The position numbers and the translations under genes are program-made. The notes under the pieces are model-generated. The model saw nothing but the letters and a program-made list of their open reading frames with translations, did not search any database and had not been told where the DNA came from. 17,218 nucleotides of DNA from Candidatus Hydrogenedentota bacterium (GTDB taxonomy: Bacteria > Hydrogenedentota > Hydrogenedentia > Hydrogenedentales > SLHB01), in assembly GCA_022706165.1 (NCBI GenBank), contig JAKJDA010000015.1:1-17218 (forward strand), written 5' to 3'. This document shows, piece by piece, positions 1 to 7,679 of the stretch (position 1 is the first letter of the stretch; every line of letters starts with the position of its first letter).

Positions 1-2612
1 TCCAATCCAACGCGTATCGTCGCCTCGAAGGCAGGAGGCTGGGGGGATGGGGGCGTTTCGCTCGTTTTCGGCCCGTGCGCCGGAATCCAATCGGCAACAT
101 CGTTTATGAAATTCACGAGCGCATTGATGTCCAGATGCGCGCCGGCGGCTTGTCCCGATAACTTATGTTGAGCGAGCGTGCCGCTGAAACGGATATCCGA
201 CTGGATGCCCCGGGCCGTGATGGGGCCGAAGGTCCAGCGGCCATTGTTCCATTGGATCGATCCTGTCACGGCGTCCACGGCGGCGTGCGGGCTAATTGAC
301 GCGCCCACGCCGTCGAATGCCAGCTGGATTTCGAGGGGGGAGGTCTGCGCCCACCCGGACGCCTTGCCCGTTATCTTGAGTCCGCGCGCGTAGAGCGACG
401 CCCACGCTCCCAGGTCGATCCCCGGCGATTCGAAGCGGACGCGGCCGTTTTCTTGGAAGACCCCGTCAATGCGCTGGTCCAGGATTGCGATCTGGAGATT
501 TGCGCTGCGCCAGCCTGTGCGCGGGGTGGTTCCGGTTACGATGATGGAAGCGGTTTCGCCGGCAGGCTTTATCAGCGTGTCGGCGAGGCTCCAGGATGCG
601 TTTGCGAGATCGGCCTTTGCGGAAAAGGTCTGTTGGACGGGGTCGGTGACGAGGGTCAGGCGCGCCGGCCCTTCCATCTTGATCCAGCCCGGCGTTTTGC
701 CGTTCAACGGCGTCAGCGAGGCATCTGCCAGGAGCCGGGCCGATGTCGTTCGCCAGCCTTCCGGTTCTTGCACAAACGTCAGTTCTGCGGAGAGGTCGGG
801 CGGCGTGGCGCGCCGAATGCTCAGAAAAGCCTGGTTTTCTTCGGCATTCCGGTATGTCAGCGTGGTCTCGAACGCCGATGGGCCGTATCCCGAGAGAAGC
901 GACGGAAGATAGGTATGCAGGGCGTGGTCTTTCAGGAACGAGAGGGGGGGGTGCGACATATCGCCGGATATGACGCCTGTGAAAGCGAGGGGAGACAGCT
1001 GGAGCGCGCCGGACGCTTCCACGGAGCCGAATTCCGCCGATCGTCCCGAAACATTGCCCTTCAGGGTCCGGGCGTCGCCGGACAGGTCGGCCGTCACTTC
1101 GGAGAGGACGTCCTGATAGGACGGGAAGCGCAGGGTTGCCTCGCCGGCGCGAATGGAGGCCTGCAGATTGAAGTCATCGGGCAAGGCGGTTTGGCCGCGC
1201 CGGAACGTGCCCGCGAGTTTTTCGACGGCCAATTTCCCGTGAAGGCGGTCCAGTCCCGGGATGGGGTATAGGTGAAAAAGACGGGTGTGGGCCAGGTTTA
1301 CGGAAGCTTCGATTTGCAGAAAAATTTCGCCCCGTTCCGCGTCTGGCAGGACGATGCCGGATGCGGCGATTCCCTCGCCCGATGCGTCGCGCAGCCGGAT
1401 GTCGCCGTTGTCTACCGTGAAGGATCCTTGTATCGCGGGAACCAGCATTTCGCCGTCGCGCAGACTGAGTTGCACGCCCTCGAACGATGCCGCGCCGCTC
1501 AGGAAACGAGGACGGCTGTTGGGCGCGAGTTCGATAGACCATTCGGAAGCCGTCGCGTGCGCCGCCGGGGTCGGGGTAAGGTAGATGCGGCTTGTGGCGG
1601 CGATGTCGAGAAGCGGCGCGAGTCCCAGCGCGTTGAGATGCAGGGAGGCGATACGAAGGTTCGCCGCGCCTCCAGGCTGCCAGGCCGCGTCTCCTGAGGC
1701 TTCGATCCCGGGCGATTGAAATACGACGTTGCGAATCGAAAAGGATTTTTTGTCCCACGCCGCAGAGGCCGTGAAAGGCCCCGTCGCGGACGGGGGGACG
1801 TCATTCCCGGAGAGAGTTCTGCCGGAGATGACGGCCTCTCCTGATCCTTGGAAATTTCCGCGAAACGCCGCCGTGGCGTCGATGCGGGCGGATGGAGCCA
1901 GCCGGAATGGGGGCAAGGCGGAGACATCGACTCCAAACAGCGACGCCTCGCCTTCGAAATCGGAGAGCCTTCCTGTGGCGGCGTCGCGGCGGGCCGAAAG
2001 TTGTGCGCGGAGACGTCCGGAGAAGGGCTCGGTGAAGCGCAGATTGGCTTTGCCGATCGTGATGCCACGGGTGAGATTGCTGATTTCGATGTTTCCTGTG
2101 GCCCGCGCCGATTCGCCGTTCGCCGCGCCGATTCGCACGTTTTCGCAGCGGATCCGGTCCACCGATATCCGCCAGTCGCGTGGCGCGCTTGGGGCCTTGC
2201 CGCGCGTGCGGCGCAACCCTTGCAGATTTCCGGAGAGGCTGTCAGCGGACCCTGTCATGTTGATGTCCAGCGAGGCGATCCGGATGTCTCGAATATGCGC
2301 TTCGCGACGCAGCAGCGGCTTTAGTTCCGGCAGGAAGGTCATCTCGCCGATCGAGAGGCGCATCCAGGCGGTCCGGGCGGAAGCGCCAGATACACGCAGG
2401 TGAAGCGAGGGAAAGAGACGCATGTCTATCTGGCCGACGACGATGGGCAGTCCTCCCGTAGCTTCTTGGAGTTTTTGGGCGATTTCGAAGCGATATTGGT
2501 CCACACGCAGCCAGGCTTTGGCGGCTTGAAAAAAACCGGCTGCCGCGGCGATCAGCAACGGGATCGTCATGGCGAGGCGAACGACGCGGTGTTTCCAGGT
2601 GCGTTGAAACAT
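1..2612 (-). CDS. AsmA/TamB-like envelope protein, partial (C-terminus beyond left edge)
   Basis: An uninterrupted minus-strand reading frame begins at the ATG at 2612-2610 and stays open to the left edge, giving at least 870 residues. I translated long stretches by hand and met no stop. Residues about 10-31 form one hydrophobic helix after a basic start, so the protein is probably anchored in the inner membrane with the bulk in the periplasm. The segment just after it (LPIVVGQIDMRLFPSLHLRV, about 57-76) matches the usual start of AsmA-family proteins. The rest is long, beta-rich and repetitive, with phrases such as ISGRTLSG and LKGNVSGRSAEFG. This is typical of AsmA, DUF3971 and TamB-like proteins that bridge the envelope and act in lipid transport or outer-membrane homeostasis. 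The family call is firm, but the exact subfamily and substrate are not visible. It lies 73 bp downstream of ruvC. No strong ribosome-binding site precedes the ATG. Confidence 0.8.
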   Translation of the reverse strand, partial: MFQRTWKHRVVRLAMTIPLLIAAAAGFFQAAKAWLRVDQYRFEIAQKLQEATGGLPIVVGQIDMRLFPSLHLRVSGASARTAWMRLSIGEMTFLPELKPLLRREAHIRDIRIASLDINMTGSADSLSGNLQGLRRTRGKAPSAPRDWRISVDRIRCENVRIGAANGESARATGNIEISNLTRGITIGKANLRFTEPFSGRLRAQLSARRDAATGRLSDFEGEASLFGVDVSALPPFRLAPSARIDATAAFRGNFQGSGEAVISGRTLSGNDVPPSATGPFTASAAWDKKSFSIRNVVFQSPGIEASGDAAWQPGGAANLRIASLHLNALGLAPLLDIAATSRIYLTPTPAAHATASEWSIELAPNSRPRFLSGAASFEGVQLSLRDGEMLVPAIQGSFTVDNGDIRLRDASGEGIAASGIVLPDAERGEIFLQIEASVNLAHTRLFHLYPIPGLDRLHGKLAVEKLAGTFRRGQTALPDDFNLQASIRAGEATLRFPSYQDVLSEVTADLSGDARTLKGNVSGRSAEFGSVEASGALQLSPLAFTGVISGDMSHPPLSFLKDHALHTYLPSLLSGYGPSAFETTLTYRNAEENQAFLSIRRATPPDLSAELTFVQEPEGWRTTSARLLADASLTPLNGKTPGWIKMEGPARLTLVTDPVQQTFSAKADLANASWSLADTLIKPAGETASIIVTGTTPRTGWRSANLQIAILDQRIDGVFQENGRVRFESPGIDLGAWASLYARGLKITGKASGWAQTSPLEIQLAFDGVGASISPHAAVDAVTGSIQWNNGRWTFGPITARGIQSDIRFSGTLAQHKLSGQAAGAHLDINALVNFINDVADWIPAHGPKTSETPPSPQPPAFEATIRVGL

Positions 2613-2651
2613 GGCGAAATGGCGTGCCTATTGTTTCCTGATCGCCGTCCC

Positions 2652-2675
2652 CGCCGCGTCCGGCAAGACGCGGCG
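2652..2675 (-). other. Perfect 9-bp stem-loop between ruvC and the AsmA-like gene
   Basis: Positions 2652-2660 and 2667-2675 are perfectly complementary around a 6-nt loop. The hairpin starts 10 bp after the ruvC stop codon. No T-tract follows on the minus strand, so it is not a convincing intrinsic terminator. It could be an attenuator or an mRNA-stabilising hairpin. Confidence 0.35.
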
Positions 2676-2685
2676 CGCGCGGCCA

Positions 2686-3177
2686 TTATTTTCCCACGGC
2701 GCGGTGAAACCCTCCGGCGTTGATTTGACAGATGGCCAGGGCAAGGGCGTCTGCGGCGTCGTCGGGCCGGGGAAGGAGGTCCAAGGCAAGGAGGATTTTC
2801 ACCATCTCCTGAACCTGTTTCTTGGTGGCTTTTCCATAGCCGACCACGCCGTTTTTCACCTCGAGGGGGCTGAATTCCGCGATGGGTTTTCCTGCGATTT
2901 CGACACAGAGCGCAATGACGCCGCGGGCCTGGGCAACGGCGATGCCGGTGGTGACGTTTTGGGAGAAGTAGAGCTTTTCGATGGCCACGGCGTCGGGCTG
3001 ATAAACGTCAAGCAGGCGCTGGCATTCGGTAAAAAGAGTGTTGAGGCGCGCGGCGAAATGGTCCTGCGCGGATGTCGTGATGCTGCCGTGGGCGACATGC
3101 ACAAGGCGCATTCCCTGCGACTCCACCACGCCGTATCCCGTTGTGGCCGTTCCCGGATCAAACCCCAGGACCCGCAT
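2686..3177 (-). CDS. ruvC: Crossover junction endodeoxyribonuclease RuvC
   Basis: RuvC cuts Holliday junctions symmetrically during recombinational repair, as a dimer working with RuvAB. The 163-residue product starts MRVLGFDPGTATTGYG, the family's usual N-terminus, and is close to the usual length of about 170. The four acidic active-site residues are visible: D7 in GFDPG, E67 in AIEKLYF, and D140 and D143 in DDAADALA. The frame is open further upstream to a GTG at 3243 that overlaps the yebC stop codon (GTGA), which would add 22 residues. I chose the ATG at 3177 because AAGGAA sits 9 nt before it and because RuvC proteins begin there. It follows yebC, a common neighbour of ruvC. ruvA and ruvB are not in the window. 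Confidence 0.95.
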   Translation of the reverse strand: MRVLGFDPGTATTGYGVVESQGMRLVHVAHGSITTSAQDHFAARLNTLFTECQRLLDVYQPDAVAIEKLYFSQNVTTGIAVAQARGVIALCVEIAGKPIAEFSPLEVKNGVVGYGKATKKQVQEMVKILLALDLLPRPDDAADALALAICQINAGGFHRAVGK

Positions 3178-3239
3178 GCGCCGACGTTCCTTCACGGTTG
3201 CGGGGACGGGCTCTTGGGCAAAACGCTCCCGGCCCTGGA

Positions 3240-3992
3240 TCACTCTTCCATGGCGGCGGCCATGTCCTCATCGGAGATGTCGAAGTTGGCATAAATGTTC
3301 TGGACGTCGTCGTGGTCTTCAAGATTTTCCATGAACCGCAACACTTGGGCGACTTCGCGTCCTTCGACTTTCACGGTGGTCTTGGGAGCCATCATGAGTT
3401 TGGCTTCTTCGGTTTCGATCCCCATGGCTTGCAAGGCCGAGAGAACCGTATGCAGATCGCCCGGAGCCGTCGAAATTTCGAAGGCGTCGCCGCTGGTGTC
3501 GACGTCCTCGGCTCCGGCTTCCACGGCTTTTTCGAAGATATCGTCGTCGCTCATCGTCCCCTTGGGAACGGTGATGGATCCTTTTTGCTCGAAATTCCAC
3601 GCCACGGCGTTGGTTTCGGCCAGACGTCCGCCGAATTTGGTGAGAAGGTGCCGTATTTCGGCAACGGTGCGGTTTTTGTTGTCGGTGAGGATATCGATAA
3701 TGACGGCCACGCCTGCCGGGCCGACGCCTTCGTAGCGGATTTCGTCATACATGACGCCGGGGAGTTCGCCGGTGCCTTTTTTGATGGCGCGTTCGACGTT
3801 ATCCTTGGGCATGTTCTGCGCTTTTGCGGCCAGGAGAGCGGTGCGTAGGCGCGGATTGCCTGCCGGATCGCCGCCGCCGGCCTTGGCGGCGATACTGATT
3901 TCCTTCGCCAATTTGCTGAAAATCTTGCCGCGCTTGGCGTCGAGCGCGCCTTTTTTCCGCTTGATGGTGCTCCACTTAGAATGACCGGACAT
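3240..3992 (-). CDS. yebC: YebC/PmpR/TACO1-family protein
   Basis: The 250-residue product begins MSGHSKWSTIKRKKGALDAK, the hallmark start of the YebC/TACO1 family, and continues with the conserved GKIFSKLAKEI block. Its length matches the family norm of about 240-250. Family members have been described as transcriptional regulators and, more recently, as factors that help ribosomes through difficult stretches such as proline runs; which applies here cannot be read from sequence. The frame extends 53 codons upstream, but the ATG at 3992 has a purine-rich GGGAGAGGG a few bases before it and fits the family start exactly. The stop codon overlaps a possible GTG of ruvC, and the two are probably co-transcribed. 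Confidence 0.95.
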   Translation of the reverse strand: MSGHSKWSTIKRKKGALDAKRGKIFSKLAKEISIAAKAGGGDPAGNPRLRTALLAAKAQNMPKDNVERAIKKGTGELPGVMYDEIRYEGVGPAGVAVIIDILTDNKNRTVAEIRHLLTKFGGRLAETNAVAWNFEQKGSITVPKGTMSDDDIFEKAVEAGAEDVDTSGDAFEISTAPGDLHTVLSALQAMGIETEEAKLMMAPKTTVKVEGREVAQVLRFMENLEDHDDVQNIYANFDISDEDMAAAMEE

Positions 3993-4478
3993 GCGCGTCC
4001 CTCTCCCTGTGTCAAAAGGCTTGTTCTTTTCAAGGCCGCCGATGTTTTTCGACGCCGCGATTATAGCAGGGCCTTTTCGGCGCTGCAACCGCCGCGCGCC
4101 CAGGGCAATCGCATTACATGGCCGAGGGAAATGGTGCATGGGAATGGCCATCGTTAATGTCTTTGTAGCGCCCGGTCTCTGTGCCGGGCGGTTTTACGGA
4201 AAGCGATGAGACGAATCCACACCGCCCCAGATCAGTGCGCCCAGACCCGCCCGGCACGGAGACCGGGCGCTACAAAAACGAAAATCGTGCTCCAAACAGT
4301 AAAATCGGGACGTATATGGAGCCGAAAAGTCCTAATGACTCAGAATTTTATGCAATGGCCCTGGCCGCGCGCCTTGATCCGGAGCTCCGCTCCTCCGTAT
4401 CCTCTGAGTCCAGACGGCGCCTTGGGCGGTTCCGGTTTTTCGGTGCGTCCGTCAGGCAACAAATGAGGGCTTGCGGCG
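3993..4478. other. Divergent intergenic region, yebC / ppa
   Basis: This 486-bp stretch separates the divergent yebC and ppa genes and should hold both promoters. I see no credible gene in it; the short frames at 4181-4486 and 4206-4466 read through the repeat pair and resemble nothing. Its clear content is the inverted pair of REP-like hairpins at 4165-4273. A 10-bp perfect palindrome (CGGAGCTCCG) sits at 4380-4389. I could not fix a promoter with confidence. Confidence 0.6.
4165..4273. repeat. Inverted pair of REP-like palindromic units
   Basis: Two 26-nt units lie head to head at 4165-4190 and 4248-4273, with 57 bp between them. They are reverse complements except for one base. Each unit is itself a hairpin: a CGCCCGG / CCGGGCG stem of 7 bp with an 8-nt loop, flanked on one side by GTAG or its complement CTAC. 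A third unit at 16771-16796 is the exact reverse complement of the first. Intergenic position, a self-complementary GC-rich core with an asymmetric GTAG foot, and inverted pairing are the features of REP/BIME elements mobilised by RAYT (TnpA-REP) transposases. No such transposase is in the window. Confidence 0.75.
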
Positions 4479-5177
4479 ATGCATGATCCCGATGTGCGCT
4501 GGAGTATGTTGTGCGCCCTGTTCAAGGCGCATCCGTGGCATGGCGTTTCGATTGGCGGCGAGGCCCCTGATCGCCTCACCGCATACATCGAGATGGTTCC
4601 AGCGGATTCGGTGAAATACGAGCTGGACAAAGATTCGGGGCTGTTGCGCATCGATCGGCCGCAGCGGTATTCCAATGTTTGTCCGGTTTTGTATGGTTTC
4701 GTTCCCCAAACGTATTGCGGCGATGTGTTTGCGGCGCATTGCGCGGAGTTCGAGACCCGTGCGCCGTTGCACGGCGACGGCGATCCGTTGGACATATGCG
4801 TGCTTACGGAACGCACCATCAACCAGGGCGATATTCTGCTGCGCGCCATTCCCATAGGCGGCTTGCGCATGTTGGATGGAAACGACTGCGACGACAAGAT
4901 CATCGCCGTGCTGGATGGCGATCCGTCGTATGGACAGTGGAGGGACGTTGGCGATTGTCCCACGCCGTTGCTCGATCGCTTGCGGCACTATTTTCTCACC
5001 TACAAGCAGTCGCCCGATCAAAAACGGCGGGACACCGAAATCACGCGCGTGTATGGCCGGGATGAGGCCCACGATGTCATACGCCATTGCCAACAGGATT
5101 ATCTCGGAGCCTTTGCCGACGTTGCCAGCGTGTTCGGGCGGCTTATCGCTTCCAAAGACCTGTTGCCGCCGGAATGA
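4479..5177 (+). CDS. ppa: Inorganic pyrophosphatase, family I
   Basis: This soluble Mg-dependent enzyme hydrolyses pyrophosphate to phosphate and so pulls biosynthetic reactions forward. The 232-residue product carries the family I signature DGDPLDICVL at 100-109, with metal ligands D100, D102 and D105. It also has KYELDK (46-51) with GLLRIDR, GFVPQTYCGD (73-82) and GGLRMLDGNDCDDKIIAVLD. It is longer than the E. coli enzyme of about 175 residues. The extra N-terminal part includes HPWHGVSIG, which I recognise from a longer bacterial subgroup of the family. The ATG at 4479 has GAGGG 9 nt upstream. The gene appears to be transcribed alone, downstream of the REP pair. Confidence 0.95.
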   Translation: MHDPDVRWSMLCALFKAHPWHGVSIGGEAPDRLTAYIEMVPADSVKYELDKDSGLLRIDRPQRYSNVCPVLYGFVPQTYCGDVFAAHCAEFETRAPLHGDGDPLDICVLTERTINQGDILLRAIPIGGLRMLDGNDCDDKIIAVLDGDPSYGQWRDVGDCPTPLLDRLRHYFLTYKQSPDQKRRDTEITRVYGRDEAHDVIRHCQQDYLGAFADVASVFGRLIASKDLLPPE

Positions 5178-5382
5178 TCCGGCGATCTGTTGGGACCAGG
5201 CTATCCCGCGGCCATTTCGGTTCGTCCGATCTTTCTCGTCCCCTTTTCCACGCCGATGTTGCCGTCGCGTTCATCCCTTTGTCTCTGTAGCCCCCAATCG
5301 CCATGCTGGGCGCGTCCGGGCACGGTGGCCGATATTCATGCGCCATTCGCTCGGGTTTTCATGCAGCGGCCCGCTCCTCTTC

Positions 5383-5411
5383 TTGATTGAATGCGGTCAA
5401 GATGGCACAAT
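5383..5411 (+). promoter_or_regulatory. Candidate sigma-70-like promoter for clpP
   Basis: TTGATT at 5383-5388 and CACAAT at 5406-5411 are separated by 17 bp, the ideal spacing, and lie 34 bp before the clpP start. Each box departs from consensus by two bases, so this is only a candidate. The rest of the ppa-clpP gap (5178-5444) shows nothing else I can name. Confidence 0.2.
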
Positions 5412-5444
5412 GCGGCGGTTCCGCCAAAGAAAGCGAGGATTCGT

Positions 5445-6023
5445 ATGCAATGCCCTGAAGAGGAAAAAGAAGAAGGACGCCCGGATGCGTTCGCGTCCCG
5501 GCTGCTGAAAACACGCACCATCCTGGTGTCAGGCCAAGTGGACCAAGAACTGGCCGAACGCGTCATCGCTCAATTGCTTGTGCTCGACGCCGAATCGCAA
5601 GACCCAATCCGCGTGTTCGTCACATCGCAAGGCGGACACGTCGATTCGGGCTACGCCATCTACGACACCATGCGCTTCGTGCGCTCAAAAATCGTCTCCA
5701 TCGGCGCGGGATGGGTGGCCAGCATCGCCGTTCCAATCCTCTTGGGAGCCGGAAAAGACAGCCGGTATTCACTGCCCAACACGCGCTTCCTCATCCATCA
5801 ACCCAGCGGCGGCGCCGGCGGCCAACTGGCCGATCTCCGCATCGAAGCGCAGGAAATCCTCAAGATTCGCCAACGCATCAACGCGCTGATCGCCAAAGAG
5901 ACAGGCCAACCGATCGAAAAAGTCGCCAAAGACAGCGATCGCAATTTCTGGATGAGCGCCGAAGACGCACTGGCATACGGCCTCATCGCCAAAATCATCG
6001 ACAACGCAAAAGACATCGTCTAG
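5445..6023 (+). CDS. ClpP-family serine protease, divergent paralogue with Asn at the catalytic Asp position
   Basis: The 192-residue product aligns throughout with ClpP, the barrel-forming peptidase that degrades proteins fed to it by Clp ATPases. Conserved blocks are SRLLKTRTILVSGQV near the start, GYAIYDTMRF (69-78), LPNTRFLIHQPSGG (110-123) and MSAEDALAYGLI (170-181). The nucleophile S93 (in GWVAS, where ClpP usually has GMAAS) and H118 are present at the family spacing of 25. The residue that aligns with the catalytic Asp (DTERD in E. coli) is N167 in DSDRN. The substrate-strand motif is SQGG rather than the usual SPGG. This looks like a secondary ClpP, comparable to Listeria ClpP1, which also has Asn there. 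The start at 5445 has GAGGA 5-6 nt upstream; the frame is open 18 codons further but that stretch is not ClpP-like. No Clp ATPase is adjacent. Confidence 0.85.
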   Translation: MQCPEEEKEEGRPDAFASRLLKTRTILVSGQVDQELAERVIAQLLVLDAESQDPIRVFVTSQGGHVDSGYAIYDTMRFVRSKIVSIGAGWVASIAVPILLGAGKDSRYSLPNTRFLIHQPSGGAGGQLADLRIEAQEILKIRQRINALIAKETGQPIEKVAKDSDRNFWMSAEDALAYGLIAKIIDNAKDIV

Positions 6024-6108
6024 GCGGCCCCCAGACGCCGCGAATGACCTCGCGACGCGAGATTCCAAACATCGTCGATCTCCACGCAAAAACGGGGAGC
6101 GCTCTAGA

Positions 6109-7050
6109 ATGGACAGCGACCTGGTCGTCGCATTGGCGTTGCTGATGACTCCCGGCGCGGGAACAATGACCGTCCGGCGCGTCATGAAAGCGGCCGATGC
6201 GCTGGGAACGCGATTGAGCGCGCTGACCGAAACCCCGCCGCGACGCCTGATAGATCAAATGCCACCGGGCTTCACCCCCATAACGCGGGCCTTGGCCGCA
6301 TGCAGCCCGGATCGCATCGAAAATGCGCGCCGCCTTCTCCGGCGCCTTGCAGACGCGGGCGCTCAGGCATTGCGCTACACGGACGCCGGATACCCTGCCG
6401 CGTTGAACCGTCACCTAGGCGATCAAGCGCCCCCCATCGTATGCGCCCTGGGCGATGTGAATCTGCTGGAAGCCAGAATGGCGGCAGTGGCGGGCGCGCG
6501 GAACGTCAGCCCCCAGGGAGCACGCCTTGCGACCCTATGTGCGCGCGCCCTCTGCGAACACGGCATCCCCGTCGTAAGCGGCGGCGCGCCAGGCGTCGAC
6601 CAAGCCGCCCACGGCGCCTGTTTGGAACACGGCGGACGCACCATCGCCGTACTGCCGCAAGGCCTGTTAACGCACCGCGCGTCCGGCGAATGGCGCGAAG
6701 CGATCAGCGACGGACGCGCCGTCCTCATTAGCGAATTTGCGCCGGATGCCGCATGGCTCACGCACGCAGCCGTCACCCGAAACGCTACGATCAGCGCGCT
6801 GGCCGACATGGCATGCATCATCGAACCGCGCAAAACAGGCGGCAGCATCCGCACCGCCCGATGCACGCTGGCGCAGGGCAAACCCGTAGCCCTCTACGCT
6901 CCCGACGGACCGGACTCCCCCGCAGCGACGCTCACGACCGCCGGGGCGGTTCCCCTGCTGGATTCAGACAACCGGTTCCACGCACAACGCTTGCTGTCGC
7001 TATGGGAGCAAGGCCCCCAAAAACGCGCCGCGCAAACCGACCTGTTTTGA
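6109..7050 (+). CDS. DprA/Smf-like DNA-processing protein, shortened
   Basis: DprA loads RecA onto incoming single-stranded DNA during transformation, using an extended Rossmann fold. The Rossmann part is clear: AAVAGARNVSPQGARLA (125-141), SGGAPGVDQAAH (157-168; the family has SGLARGIDxxAH), GRTIAVLPQGL, LISEF, RNATISALAD (224-233; the family has RNRIISGLS) and TGGSIRTAR (243-251). At 313 residues it is shorter than typical DprA. It lacks the usual VPG motif after the Rossmann core and a recognisable C-terminal winged helix, ending in a polar tail. It is therefore a divergent DprA relative and may not act in transformation. The ATG at 6109 has GGGGAG 10 nt upstream. It follows clpP by 85 bp and converges with lepB. 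Confidence 0.75.
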   Translation: MDSDLVVALALLMTPGAGTMTVRRVMKAADALGTRLSALTETPPRRLIDQMPPGFTPITRALAACSPDRIENARRLLRRLADAGAQALRYTDAGYPAALNRHLGDQAPPIVCALGDVNLLEARMAAVAGARNVSPQGARLATLCARALCEHGIPVVSGGAPGVDQAAHGACLEHGGRTIAVLPQGLLTHRASGEWREAISDGRAVLISEFAPDAAWLTHAAVTRNATISALADMACIIEPRKTGGSIRTARCTLAQGKPVALYAPDGPDSPAATLTTAGAVPLLDSDNRFHAQRLLSLWEQGPQKRAAQTDLF

Positions 7051-7052
7051 AG

Positions 7053-7077
7053 ACGCCGCGCTATTCGCCCGCGGCGT
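7053..7077. terminator. Hairpin between convergent dprA-like gene and lepB
   Basis: Positions 7053-7060 and 7070-7077 form a perfect 8-bp GC-rich stem with a 9-nt loop. It starts directly after the dprA-like stop codon and overlaps the last codons of lepB, where a bidirectional terminator is expected. No T-tract follows on either strand, so strong intrinsic termination is not assured. Confidence 0.35.
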
Positions 7078-7627
7078 TCACAAGCGGAAACGAGGAAATC
7101 CTGCCCATCCGGCTGAAAGGAAGATACCGAAACCGCACGCGCCCGACAATGCTGTCCAGCGAAACCGTAGGGCCACCCCCCGTTGTCTGGAGGGTCCACG
7201 AGCTGCTGTCGTCGCTTCGGTTACGGTTGTCGCCCAGCACGAAAATCCGCCCCGATTCAACGACCACCTCCGCTTTCATCGCATAAAAAGGAGGCTCCTT
7301 GAGATACGGCTCCGATGCATACCGCCCGTTGATGTACAAGGCGCCGTTGTCGACCTTGACGACGTCCCCCGCGACACCAACCACGCGCTTGACCAAATAC
7401 TCCCCGCTCTGGACAGGGTCATGGAGCACAACAACGTCGCCCCGATAATAGGCCGGCTCCCGAAGGGTAAGAATATAGTCGCCCGCTTGAAACGTCGGCT
7501 CCATGGATTCCGACGGGACAAGAAAGAACCCGATGCCGCGCACGGCCGACAGGTAGAGGATCGGTATCGCCGCGACAATGATAAACCCGTACCATATCTT
7601 TCGTGCGCGGGACAACGAAGCCGTCAT
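7061..7627 (-). CDS. lepB: Signal peptidase I
   Basis: This membrane-bound serine protease removes signal peptides from exported proteins using a Ser-Lys dyad. The 188-residue product has one N-terminal helix (about 12-29), then PSESMEPT with nucleophile S41, YLVKRVVGVAGD with the general base K80, and GDNRNRSDDSS at 132-142 (box E). All boxes are in order. In box E the usual SxDSR reads SDDSS, so the Arg is replaced by Ser. The start has GGAAGGGG shortly upstream. It is the last gene of a minus-strand group, 52 bp after the secreted TPR protein, which would itself be a substrate. Confidence 0.93.
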   Translation of the reverse strand: MTASLSRARKIWYGFIIVAAIPILYLSAVRGIGFFLVPSESMEPTFQAGDYILTLREPAYYRGDVVVLHDPVQSGEYLVKRVVGVAGDVVKVDNGALYINGRYASEPYLKEPPFYAMKAEVVVESGRIFVLGDNRNRSDDSSSWTLQTTGGGPTVSLDSIVGRVRFRYLPFSRMGRISSFPLVNAAGE

Positions 7628-7679
7628 GGTCCGCCCCTTCCGCGCGAAATCGGCCCGTTCGCACGCTTGCCCCGTCCAT

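Noticed and set aside
178..3848. Many plus-strand open frames (for example 453-1271, 1729-2403, 2611-3294, 3141-3848)
   Set aside because: They lie antisense to the AsmA-like gene, ruvC and yebC, and their proteins are Arg/Gly/Cys-rich with no family resemblance.
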